Source: Bacteroidales bacterium
GTDB taxonomy: Bacteria > Bacteroidota > Bacteroidia > Bacteroidales > DTU049
Assembly (NCBI GenBank): GCA_026418905.1
Contig: JAOAAK010000022.1
Location: 1-64,000 of the forward strand
Direction: 5' to 3'
DNA length: 64,000 nucleotides
The position numbers were made by a program, and so were the translations under genes. Shown here piece by piece: positions 17,729 to 25,592 of the stretch. The notes beneath the pieces are model-generated. The model did no database searches. It saw nothing but the letters and a program-made list of their open reading frames with translations, and was not told the DNA's origin. Each line of letters opens with the position of its first letter. Position 1 is the stretch's first letter.

Positions 17729-18280
17729 TTATTTTTTAAGTGTTTTAAGGAGATTCTCATATGCACGAAGGATGGCATCACAATATGCACGAGATGTAAT
17801 CGTACTTGCAGTAATGGCGTCGACATCTCCACCATCTTTCTTGACAGAAAATTTGAAATTATCAGGATTTTTACCAATAAATTGATTTTTAAAAGCTGGC
17901 AAAATCATCTTATCACCCAAACCTGGTGTTTCATTGTGAAATAAAACTTTAGTATTAACAATATTCATGTTTTTATCTATTCCAATCATGAGTTCGATAA
18001 GCCCGGAAAAACCTTGTTCTGTGAAAGTTTTCAATGCAAATCCAACCGTGTCATTTCCCTTTTTCAAATAATAGCCCTGCAATTCACCAAATTTCGCTGG
18101 TAATGCTTGATCAAAATCAGGTGATACTTCTTTGAGTGCCATTTCTTCCTTTTGTTTCTGAGCTTTTTCAATAGGTTCTTTGGTAAATGCATTTACCTCA
18201 GCCAACAAAAAAGCAGCTACAGAGGTAATAATAAACAAGGTTAAAATCATATTAACGAGAGTATTGGGAACTTTTTTCAT
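17729..18280 (-). CDS. rnfG: Rnf complex FMN-binding subunit RnfG
   Basis: 183 residues: one N-terminal membrane helix (TLVNMILTLFIITSVAAF), then a periplasmic FMN-binding domain. The flavinylation motif is DAITASTITS near residue 160, where the Thr in AST would carry covalent FMN; the usual consensus is D-x-(x)-S/T-G-A/S-T. Here Ala replaces the usual Gly before the Ser-Thr pair. Covalent flavin attachment would need an ApbE enzyme, which is not in this window. It overlaps the end of rnfD by 4 bases, indicating translational coupling. Confidence 0.95.
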   Translation of the reverse strand: MKKVPNTLVNMILTLFIITSVAAFLLAEVNAFTKEPIEKAQKQKEEMALKEVSPDFDQALPAKFGELQGYYLKKGNDTVGFALKTFTEQGFSGLIELMIGIDKNMNIVNTKVLFHNETPGLGDKMILPAFKNQFIGKNPDNFKFSVKKDGGDVDAITASTITSRAYCDAILRAYENLLKTLKK

Positions 18281-19275
18281 GATTTCACCTCCTTTCCAAA
18301 TCTTCTTGGCCTGATTTTATCCAGGTATGGAACAAATGCATTCATGATCAAAATGGCAAATGAAACCCCTTCAGGATACGCACCAAACACGCGAATAAGA
18401 ATGGTCAGAAACCCACATCCTATACCAAAAATGATTTTTCCCCAATTACTCATGGGAGAAGTAACCATATCCGTAGCCATAAACCAAGCACCCAGCATAA
18501 GCCCTCCTGTCACCATATGAAAAAATGGATCTACATAATGTTGAGGATCTATCAAATATAAAACACCAGCAAACACAAAAGAAGTCAGAATGTAAGCCAC
18601 GGGAATATGCCAAGTAATAATTTTCTTAAAAAGAAGTATTAATCCCCCGATTATGATCATCAAAGCTGAAATTTCACCAACAGACCCACCCATGTTACCC
18701 CACAACATTGACACGTAATCAGGTACTTGACCAGAAGCCATGATCTGGTCTATTGTCATTCCTTTCTTTAATTCCTCTTTCACTATTCCAAGCGGAGTAG
18801 GACCAGTTACTACATCAGTTAACATAGAAGCAGATTCAATTGGCTTAGGCCACGAAGTCATAGCTACGGGAAATGAAATGAGCATGAAAACTCGACCCAC
18901 CAATGCGGGATTAAAGGGGTTCTTACCCAAGCCACCGAAACTCATCTTTCCAATACCTATGGCAACCAGGCTACCAACCAGCAACATCCAAATGGGTATG
19001 TTGCTAGGTACGTTCATTGCTAGCAAAACTCCTGTTACCACAGCAGACCAATCATACAACGTATTTGGTCCTTTGATCAAAAACTTCTGGATTAAGTACT
19101 CAAAAAGCATGGCAGACAAGACAGCAACTAAATAGACTATCAGAGCATTCCATCCAAACATGTAGAGAGAAATAGCTATTGACGGAAGCAAAGCAATCAC
19201 TACCCATCGCATGATGCGAGGTGTATCTTCATTGGCATGAATATGAGGTGAGCCACTTACAACAAGTTTATCCAT
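18277..19275 (-). CDS. rnfD: Rnf complex subunit RnfD
   Basis: 332 residues, about ten hydrophobic helices. It starts with DKLVVSGSPHIHANEDTPRIM, a typical RnfD/NqrB-like N-terminus. The loop DVVTGPTPLGIVKEE holds the Thr expected to carry FMN; most RnfD proteins have S/T-G-A-T at this place, so Pro replaces the usual Ala. GMSFGGLGKNPFNPALVGR-type residues are also seen (KMSFGGLGKNPFNPALVGR). It lies 7 bases after rnfC. Confidence 0.95.
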   Translation of the reverse strand: MDKLVVSGSPHIHANEDTPRIMRWVVIALLPSIAISLYMFGWNALIVYLVAVLSAMLFEYLIQKFLIKGPNTLYDWSAVVTGVLLAMNVPSNIPIWMLLVGSLVAIGIGKMSFGGLGKNPFNPALVGRVFMLISFPVAMTSWPKPIESASMLTDVVTGPTPLGIVKEELKKGMTIDQIMASGQVPDYVSMLWGNMGGSVGEISALMIIIGGLILLFKKIITWHIPVAYILTSFVFAGVLYLIDPQHYVDPFFHMVTGGLMLGAWFMATDMVTSPMSNWGKIIFGIGCGFLTILIRVFGAYPEGVSFAILIMNAFVPYLDKIRPRRFGKEVKS

Positions 19276-19282
19276 AATATCT

Positions 19283-20623
19283 TTATTTTGATTGAGATGC
19301 AGTTTTTAACATCATGGCAACTTTATTTTTTCCAAGCCTAACACCATCGAGTAAGGGCAGATAAGATGGACAGGTATACTGACAAGAGCCACATTCGATG
19401 CAGTCCATCACCGAACGAATTTTCATTGTTTCCCATCGTTCTTTTCGAGAAAGGTTGTATAAGAAATAAGGTTCAAGACCCATAGGACATACATCTACGC
19501 AACGAGCACAACGAATGCAAACATAGGGTTCTTTTCGCTTAGAATCAGTTTCGTTTAACACTAGAATTCCACTTGTGCCTTTAGTTACCGTAGTTTCAAG
19601 TGAATACAAAGCCTTACCCATCATAGGTCCACCATTGACAACTTTGTAAGTATCCTCTGGAAGGCCTCCAGCATGTTTGATAAGAAGATCTATCGAAGTC
19701 CCAATACGCACAAGAAAATTGCCAGAATTGACTAATGATTTTCCAGTTATCGTAACTACTCTCTCTATCAAGGGTTTATTTTTCTGAACTGCTTCATACA
19801 CAGCCAATGCTGTACCAACATTTTGAACCACACAACCAACATCAATAGGCAACTTACCACTGGGAACCTCCCTATTTACAAGAGCTTTGATTAGTTGCTT
19901 TTCTGCTCCTTGAGGATACTTAACTTTTAATGGATGAATACTAATTCCGGAATAAGAAGTGGCTATTTCACTCATTCTAGCAATAGCATCGGGTTTGTTG
20001 TTTTCAATACCTACAAGAGCTTTATCTACTTGCAAGGCTTTCATCAGTATGGTAATACCTACCATAATTTCTTCCGTTCGCTCAAGCATAAGACGGTGAT
20101 CAGCAGTTAAATAGGGCTCACATTCAACTCCATTGATAATCAAAAATTCTGCTTTTTTTCCGGATGGGACACTGAGCTTCACATGAGTAGGAAAAGTTGC
20201 TCCCCCCAAGCCCACAATCCCCATTTCCTTTATTTTTTCAATGATTTCGGAAGATGAAAGACGAATCTCCCGTTTTAACTCAGGAGATAGATCAATTCCA
20301 TCTATCCATTCATCAACTTCCCGTGTAATAAAAATAGCAGGTTTTCTGTACCCACTAGAATCAGGGAAAGTATCGACTTTTTCAACAACTCCTGATACTG
20401 GAGAATGAACATTAGCAGAAATAAAGCCTTCTGCTCGGCCAATGAGCTGACCTGTCTTGACAACATCACCTTTTTTGACTACAGGTACGGCAGGAATACC
20501 CATGTGCTGGGTCAGAAGAACTATTACTTTGTCAGGTAAAGGAAAAATTTCAATTTCTTTTTTCTCCGTCAATTTATTTTCTTCTGGGTGAACGCCTCCC
20601 AAAACAAAAGTTTTTAGTTTCAT
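19283..20623 (-). CDS. rnfC: Rnf complex NADH-binding subunit RnfC
   Basis: 446 residues from the start chosen here. An N-terminal biotinyl-lipoyl-like segment (NVHSPVSGVVEKV) is followed by the NADH/FMN domain (GIVGLGGATFPTHVKL, LIINGVECEPYLTADHRLM), a SLBB-type region, and two 4Fe-4S motifs, CIRCARCVDVCP and CIECGSCQYTCP. The longest frame starts at 20650, overlapping rnfB by 17 bases. The ATG at 20623 (MKLKTFVLGGVHPEEN) matches the usual start of the family and leaves a 10-base gap after rnfB, so I prefer it. Confidence 0.95.
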   Translation of the reverse strand: MKLKTFVLGGVHPEENKLTEKKEIEIFPLPDKVIVLLTQHMGIPAVPVVKKGDVVKTGQLIGRAEGFISANVHSPVSGVVEKVDTFPDSSGYRKPAIFITREVDEWIDGIDLSPELKREIRLSSSEIIEKIKEMGIVGLGGATFPTHVKLSVPSGKKAEFLIINGVECEPYLTADHRLMLERTEEIMVGITILMKALQVDKALVGIENNKPDAIARMSEIATSYSGISIHPLKVKYPQGAEKQLIKALVNREVPSGKLPIDVGCVVQNVGTALAVYEAVQKNKPLIERVVTITGKSLVNSGNFLVRIGTSIDLLIKHAGGLPEDTYKVVNGGPMMGKALYSLETTVTKGTSGILVLNETDSKRKEPYVCIRCARCVDVCPMGLEPYFLYNLSRKERWETMKIRSVMDCIECGSCQYTCPSYLPLLDGVRLGKNKVAMMLKTASQSK

Positions 20624-20633
20624 ATCATGAAAA

Positions 20634-21494
20634 TTATGCGATTGCTTCACTGCTGTCGGTTTCTGCTTTCACCTTTCTAGGAGGAAAATTAATTTCCACA
20701 ATGGCGTCGGTAGGACACGCTTCTACACACTTGCGACATAATTTGCATTTATTAAAATCAATATAAGCAAGATTCTCTGCAAGGATTATGGCGTCATAAG
20801 GACAAGCTTTAACACAAGCTCCACAGCCAATACAAGCCGTAGAACAATTCTTTCTGGCTATGGCACCTTTTTCTTTATTTACACAAGCGACATAAATGCG
20901 CTTTCCTTTTGGACCAAAATTGCGAAGCTCAATGATTTCACGAGGACAAGCTTTAACACAAGCTCCGCAAGCAGTACATTTGTCTTCGATGACTACTGGC
21001 AGACCACTTTGAGGATCGATAAAAATGGCATCGAACTTACAACTTCTCACACAGTCGCCTAATCCAAAGCAACCATGGGGACATCCACCTTCACCAGGAT
21101 AAAGCAAATGAGCAAATGCACAAGTGGTTATGCCTTCATACTTTACTTTGGCTGGTGAATGATTGTAACTCCCTTGACAACGAATAACAGCTACTTTTTT
21201 CACCTGTTCCTGAGCAGTCAAACCTAAAGTATCTGCAATGTTTTTGCTGAGTTCATTCCCACCTACAGGGCAAAACAACCCATCAAGGCTCTGTGCTTTA
21301 ACAATAGCCTCTGCAAAATTCTTACATCCAGCAAAGCCACAACCACCACAATTAGCCCCCGGTAATATTTCAGCAACCTGCTCAATTCGAGGATCTTCTT
21401 CTACCTTAAATTTTTTTTCTACAAAAAAAATGACCGCTCCAAAAAACAAACCCAATAATGCCAAAACAACAACAGCAATTAAAATTACATTCAC
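20634..21494 (-). CDS. rnfB: Rnf complex iron-sulfur subunit RnfB
   Basis: 286 residues starting with GTG. One N-terminal membrane helix (VILIAVVVLALLGLFFGAVI) is followed by the cluster-binding motif ANCGGCGFAGCKNFAEA and several ferredoxin-type motifs: CTACGACVKACP, CIGCGACVKACP and CKLCRKCVEACP, plus a Cys-rich CPHGCFGLGDCVRSC. It accepts electrons from ferredoxin and feeds the membrane complex. It is the first gene of the operon, with a well-formed promoter directly upstream. Confidence 0.95.
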   Translation of the reverse strand: MNVILIAVVVLALLGLFFGAVIFFVEKKFKVEEDPRIEQVAEILPGANCGGCGFAGCKNFAEAIVKAQSLDGLFCPVGGNELSKNIADTLGLTAQEQVKKVAVIRCQGSYNHSPAKVKYEGITTCAFAHLLYPGEGGCPHGCFGLGDCVRSCKFDAIFIDPQSGLPVVIEDKCTACGACVKACPREIIELRNFGPKGKRIYVACVNKEKGAIARKNCSTACIGCGACVKACPYDAIILAENLAYIDFNKCKLCRKCVEACPTDAIVEINFPPRKVKAETDSSEAIA

Positions 21495-21513
21495 GTCAGT
21501 GTGTTTTTCGATG

Positions 21514-21543
21514 CAAATGTAAAAATGTTTTTAAGATTCGCAA
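21514..21543 (-). promoter_or_regulatory. Promoter of the rnf operon: -33 TTG, 19-base spacer, -7 TACATTTG
   Basis: On the minus strand, TTG (21543-21541) is followed by exactly 19 bases and TACATTTG (21521-21514). This is one of the two best matches in the window to the Bacteroidetes consensus TTTG-N19-TAnnTTTG. The start codon is 20 bases downstream. Confidence 0.7.
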
Positions 21544-21569
21544 AAACTGATTACCATCATATTTTTACT

Positions 21570-22529
21570 TTAATCTTCAGTAAGACCTGCCCCATGTTTA
21601 CGGATTCTTCCTTCTTTTTTCCATTTCCTATGGATTTGATCAAGGATTCCATTGATAAAAACCTTGCTCTTATCTGATCCAAAGGTTTCACCTATCTCTA
21701 TATATTCATCAATAGTCACTTTAGGTGGTATGGTAGGAATAAATAGAAATTCCGTCATCGCCATCTCGAGCAGCAATCTGTCGACAATCAACATACGCTC
21801 CAAATCCCAATTTTTCAAAATACTTTGTAATTCAACTTCAAATTCTCTTCTATGCAATATAGTTTTTTCGAATAGAATTTCTACAAATTCCAGGTCAGAT
21901 ATTTCGCCCAAGTCCTGAGCCGGTTTCAAAGCAGGAGGAACTTTAGTGGTTTCAATGTCTAATGGATTATAATCACACATCCATCCATACACAACTAGAC
22001 CAGTATAATTTAAATCAAAACCCCATTCCACGTAAAAACTTTCTAAAAAATCTTTTATGAGTCCAGCATAAGCAATTTTTTTCTTAAAAAGCCGGGCTGC
22101 AAATTTTCGATGATAATCAAAAGAATCTTCCGACGAATTCATATATGCTTGATAAGCTTTCCAAGATAAGACATCGAAAAAGATTCTTCTGAAAATTTCA
22201 TAATCCCAAGTAAGAGAAAATTTTTGTATTTCTTTCTGTACGAATGCATTATTTTGTAAATGAACTATTAATGGATTGTGCAAAAATTTTAAGTTTGGAT
22301 TTAGATCTTCTGGAGTGGGCAGTAGTTTTTTCTTATTCTCTTCTAACATAAAAGCATAAAAATCTATAAACTTAAGATAAGAATCAATCTGATGCACAAT
22401 AAGCTGATAGATTCTCTCAAAACTCTTATGTAACCATTTCTTTCCTTTCTCAAGATCCGCTATTTCCTGCATCACGAAAGCATACAGCACTTGAAAAGTT
22501 TTGATTCGATGAAGCCGTCGACTAAGCAT
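21570..22529 (-). CDS. nusB: Transcription antitermination factor NusB
   Basis: 319 residues. It begins LSRRLHRIKTFQVLYAFVMQE, the NusB N-terminal signature, and ends with the C-terminal signature VTIDEYIEIGETFGSDKSK then FINGILDQI. NusB with NusE binds boxA RNA and prevents premature termination in rRNA operons. Enterobacterial NusB is ~140 residues; the long insert between the two conserved ends is normal for Bacteroidetes. It lies 75 bases upstream of rnfB with its own -7 box, so it is probably expressed separately. Confidence 0.9.
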   Translation of the reverse strand: MLSRRLHRIKTFQVLYAFVMQEIADLEKGKKWLHKSFERIYQLIVHQIDSYLKFIDFYAFMLEENKKKLLPTPEDLNPNLKFLHNPLIVHLQNNAFVQKEIQKFSLTWDYEIFRRIFFDVLSWKAYQAYMNSSEDSFDYHRKFAARLFKKKIAYAGLIKDFLESFYVEWGFDLNYTGLVVYGWMCDYNPLDIETTKVPPALKPAQDLGEISDLEFVEILFEKTILHRREFEVELQSILKNWDLERMLIVDRLLLEMAMTEFLFIPTIPPKVTIDEYIEIGETFGSDKSKVFINGILDQIHRKWKKEGRIRKHGAGLTED

Positions 22530-22543
22530 AGCAAGTATTTTTA

Positions 22544-22551
22544 CAAAATTA
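22544..22551 (-). promoter_or_regulatory. -7 box (TAATTTTG on the minus strand) of nusB
   Basis: Plus-strand CAAAATTA reads TAATTTTG on the minus strand, 14 bases before the nusB ATG. Confidence 0.5.
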
Positions 22552-22565
22552 GATGAATTTGAATC

Positions 22566-23588
22566 TCAGCGATAATAATTTTTTACAAAACCTTGTGCTT
22601 CTTTTTTTCCAGTCAATATCTGAAAAAATCCGGTCAAAGTTCCCAATCCATATGCTGAGATTTGAATGAAAATTGCCAAGACTGACATGATTGAAATTTT
22701 GACGCTATGGTATCGGAAAAAAGATTCAATCATGGCTACGCTCAAAATAAAAAGTATTAAAAGCAACAAAAAATATAAAAAGAATTTACCCCACCAGAAA
22801 AAAATAGATACAATAGCCGTTACAAAAACCAATAAAACAAACGATGCAGGTATGAGATGAATCCATTTTAACATGGATTTGTGCCTTTTCCAAAGATTAA
22901 TGCGAGCAACACCCCAGTTAAAAATTTGTTTGAAAAATTTTTTCCATGAGGTACGTCGCTTGTGATACACATAGGCATCTGCTATTAACCCTACTCGAAA
23001 GCCATGTTCATAAATACGGGCAGAATAATCCATATCTTGCCCATGCCTCAGTGATGACATGCCCCCTATGCTTTTCCATACTTTTCGTGAAATCCCCATG
23101 TTGAAGCTACGAGGATAAAATTTCTTCTGCAGCGATCGCCTCGATCCTCTTGTGCCAGCTGTACCAATAAAAGAGGTCATAGCATAATTAATTGCTTTTA
23201 GAAGGGGGGGGAAAGATGGATGGTCCGTATCTGGCCCACCAAAAGCATCTACAGGATTAATTTGAAGGTATTCATCGATTTTTTTTAGCCATTGTGATGG
23301 CAAAATAACGTCAGAATCAACAAACAAAAAGTACTCTCCTTGAGCTTCCTGCATCCCACGGTTCCGTGCTGAACCAGGTCCTTCATGATTTTGTACTATA
23401 TATTTCAAGGAGAAAGGTACTTTATCTTGATATTCTTGCACAATTTCGAACGTATTATCCGTAGAACCATCATCAACAATAATCAACTCAAATTTCGTAG
23501 GATCAAATTCAAGCTGCAAAGCTGAATCGAGTAGCTCTCGTATTTCATCTGCTCTGTTATACGTAGCCACAATGATGGAATATTTCAT
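22566..23588 (-). CDS. Family 2 glycosyltransferase with C-terminal membrane helices
   Basis: 340 residues. The GT-A fold is clear: YSIIVATYNRADEIRELLDS, FELIIVDDGSTDNT with the nucleotide-binding Asp residues, and EYFLFVDSDVILP with the metal-binding DxD. Acceptor-side residues include GGPDTDHPSF and GMSSLRHGQDMDYSARI. After residue ~255 two to three membrane helices follow, as in glycosyltransferases that act on lipid-linked or surface glycans. It overlaps asnB by 4 bases (ATGA), so the two are translated together. Donor and acceptor are unknown. Confidence 0.85.
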   Translation of the reverse strand: MKYSIIVATYNRADEIRELLDSALQLEFDPTKFELIIVDDGSTDNTFEIVQEYQDKVPFSLKYIVQNHEGPGSARNRGMQEAQGEYFLFVDSDVILPSQWLKKIDEYLQINPVDAFGGPDTDHPSFPPLLKAINYAMTSFIGTAGTRGSRRSLQKKFYPRSFNMGISRKVWKSIGGMSSLRHGQDMDYSARIYEHGFRVGLIADAYVYHKRRTSWKKFFKQIFNWGVARINLWKRHKSMLKWIHLIPASFVLLVFVTAIVSIFFWWGKFFLYFLLLLILFILSVAMIESFFRYHSVKISIMSVLAIFIQISAYGLGTLTGFFQILTGKKEAQGFVKNYYR

Positions 23589-25528
23589 AGATGAAAATAA
23601 GTTTCAAGATTAAACTCTTTTTCTTTAAAACGATCAGTACGTATGAACATCTCCTGCCATATTGCTATGCCCACAAGAATCCACAAGAAATTGTAATGCC
23701 ATCTTAGCCGAGGAGATGGTCTTGCATGTAATATTTTTTGAATGAAAGCATAATTAAAAATGCCTTGTTGGTCGACAAAAGATGGAGTTAAAATTTTTTC
23801 TGCTACATTTTTGAGGTCTTTCTGAAACTGCAAATATGGATTGACAGTAAATCCCCATTTCTTCTTTCGTAAGATCGGTTCCGGGAGGTGTCCTTCCATT
23901 GCTTTCCGGAAAAGATATTTCGTCTGGTTTCCTTTCATTTTCAAGTGAACAGGTATCGAAAAAGCAAAATTAACTAAATCTATGTCAAGAAAAGGAACTC
24001 TTTCTTCCACCCCGTGAGCCATGGACATTCGATCTTCGGTAAGCAAATAGTCGTTGACCATTTTCGAATGAAATTCAACAAAAAAAACTTGATCAAGAGG
24101 ATCAAAATTCTCAGCGAGGTTGAACAAAGGTGCAAATTCCTCCCGTATCCGTTTGATTTCTGATTTAAGTCGAAAAGACACCGATGGATGATAGATCGTA
24201 TCGAAATATGCTTCATCGTAATCCCATGCATTACGTAAAATCAAATAAGTCCGTTCGATTTGGCCAGTTGCGAGCAACATTTGAATTCCTCTTCTGTATT
24301 CATCCAGTTTGATCCAACCTGGATATTGCTGAAGTTTAAAGAGAAAATCCGACTTCCAACGACCAAGGCGTTGCATCCATTTAGGTATGGTCTTATGAAG
24401 TTTGCGCAATGGATATATATAACGGTGAATGTCGTACCCCCCAAATAACTCGTCCCCTCCAAGCCCTCCAAGAGCCACTGTAATGTATTGACGAACAAAT
24501 TCGGATAAATGATAACCTTGTAATAAGTTAATCTTCGGTTCCTCGGCATGCCAAATCACCGCAGGAAATTTTGTCAAAGGTTCTAGTTCTAAAGTAAGAG
24601 TATGGTGTTGAGTCTGAAAATGTCGTGCTACTATTTCGGCATCGGTAAATTCATCGGTTGGTTCATTGAATCCCAGCGTAAATGTGTGAATATCACTCAC
24701 ACCGAGCTCGTACATCTTTTGCACGATGGTCGATGAGTCCATTCCTCCAGACAAATATACTCCTAAAGGCACATCCGAAATTAATTGCCTACTTACAGCT
24801 TGTCGTATATAAAAATGAATACCATCTACGGCTTCTTCTTCCAATAGATGGATGTTAATATGAGGGGACAAGCACCAATATTTTTTCAATTCAATGTCAG
24901 AACCATTGAAAACAAGGTAATGTGCAGGGGGAAGCCTATAAATTCCCTCGAACAATGTTTCATTCGACTGATGATACCTGAGATTTATCTGCTGATGAAG
25001 GGCACAAAAATTAATTTTTCGTGGTACAGCTGGATGAAGCAATATGGCTTTTTGTTCGCTAGCAAAAATAAAACGTTTTCCATCAAAATAATAATGCAAA
25101 GGTTTTACACCAAAATGATCTCTTGCCAATATAAGCTTATTTTCTTTTAAGTCAAGAAGGGCAAAAGCAAAAATTCCATTAAGCCGTGATAAAAAAGAAA
25201 TTCCTTCATCTTCATAAAGATGAACGAGTATTTCTGTATCTGTTTTTGTATAAAACACGTGGTTTTTTCGAATAAGCTCCTTACGTAAATCAGCAAAATT
25301 GTATATTTCTCCATTAAATATCACTGCAATAGAACGGGTTTCATTAAAAATAGGCTGACTTCCAGTATTGAGGTCTATAATGGAGAGACGTCTGTGCCCA
25401 AGATAAAAATTCCCATGACGGAACCGCCTAGCTTCATCCGGTCCACGGTGTGCAAGTAGGTCCAACATAGACGATAAGAGCGAATCCCCATCATCGATTG
25501 AATCGTAAAAACCACAAATACCGCACAT
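23585..25528 (-). CDS. asnB: Glutamine-hydrolysing asparagine synthase (AsnB-type amidotransferase)
   Basis: 647 residues from MCGICGFYDS, where Cys2 is the glutaminase nucleophile; the longer frame start 18 bases upstream would bury that Cys and is rejected. N-terminal glutaminase: AHRGPDEAR and VIFNGEIYNFADLR. C-terminal synthase: GVYLSGGMDSSTIVQKM (PPi loop) and LGGLGGDELFGGYDIHRY. It makes asparagine from aspartate. Because it is coupled to a glycosyltransferase, it could also be one of the amidotransferase relatives that amidate cell-surface sugars; the sequence cannot separate these two. Confidence 0.85.
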   Translation of the reverse strand: MCGICGFYDSIDDGDSLLSSMLDLLAHRGPDEARRFRHGNFYLGHRRLSIIDLNTGSQPIFNETRSIAVIFNGEIYNFADLRKELIRKNHVFYTKTDTEILVHLYEDEGISFLSRLNGIFAFALLDLKENKLILARDHFGVKPLHYYFDGKRFIFASEQKAILLHPAVPRKINFCALHQQINLRYHQSNETLFEGIYRLPPAHYLVFNGSDIELKKYWCLSPHINIHLLEEEAVDGIHFYIRQAVSRQLISDVPLGVYLSGGMDSSTIVQKMYELGVSDIHTFTLGFNEPTDEFTDAEIVARHFQTQHHTLTLELEPLTKFPAVIWHAEEPKINLLQGYHLSEFVRQYITVALGGLGGDELFGGYDIHRYIYPLRKLHKTIPKWMQRLGRWKSDFLFKLQQYPGWIKLDEYRRGIQMLLATGQIERTYLILRNAWDYDEAYFDTIYHPSVSFRLKSEIKRIREEFAPLFNLAENFDPLDQVFFVEFHSKMVNDYLLTEDRMSMAHGVEERVPFLDIDLVNFAFSIPVHLKMKGNQTKYLFRKAMEGHLPEPILRKKKWGFTVNPYLQFQKDLKNVAEKILTPSFVDQQGIFNYAFIQKILHARPSPRLRWHYNFLWILVGIAIWQEMFIRTDRFKEKEFNLETYFHL

Positions 25529-25534
25529 GGTATG

Positions 25535-25542
25535 CAAAATTA
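25535..25542 (-). promoter_or_regulatory. -7 box (TAATTTTG on the minus strand) of asnB
   Basis: Plus-strand CAAAATTA, 7 bases before the asnB ATG. The upstream DNA where the -33 box should lie is occupied by the terminator hairpin of the preceding gene. Confidence 0.5.
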
Positions 25543-25547
25543 GCAAT

Positions 25548-25574
25548 AAATAAAAAACCGCCCCGAAGGGCGGT
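25548..25574 (-). terminator. Intrinsic terminator after the T9SS cargo gene
   Basis: A 7-bp perfect stem (ACCGCCC / GGGCGGT) with the four-base loop UUCG on the minus strand, followed by a T-rich run TTTTTTATTTATT. It stands 19 bases after the stop of the 25593-30362 gene. This is the clearest terminator of the window. Confidence 0.85.
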
Positions 25575-25592
25575 TGTAAAAGGTCCTACTTC

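Noticed and set aside
17235-17885. 216-codon plus-strand frame opposite rnfE and rnfG
   Set aside because: It mirrors membrane-protein genes on the other strand, spans two real genes and their junction, and has no recognisable domain.
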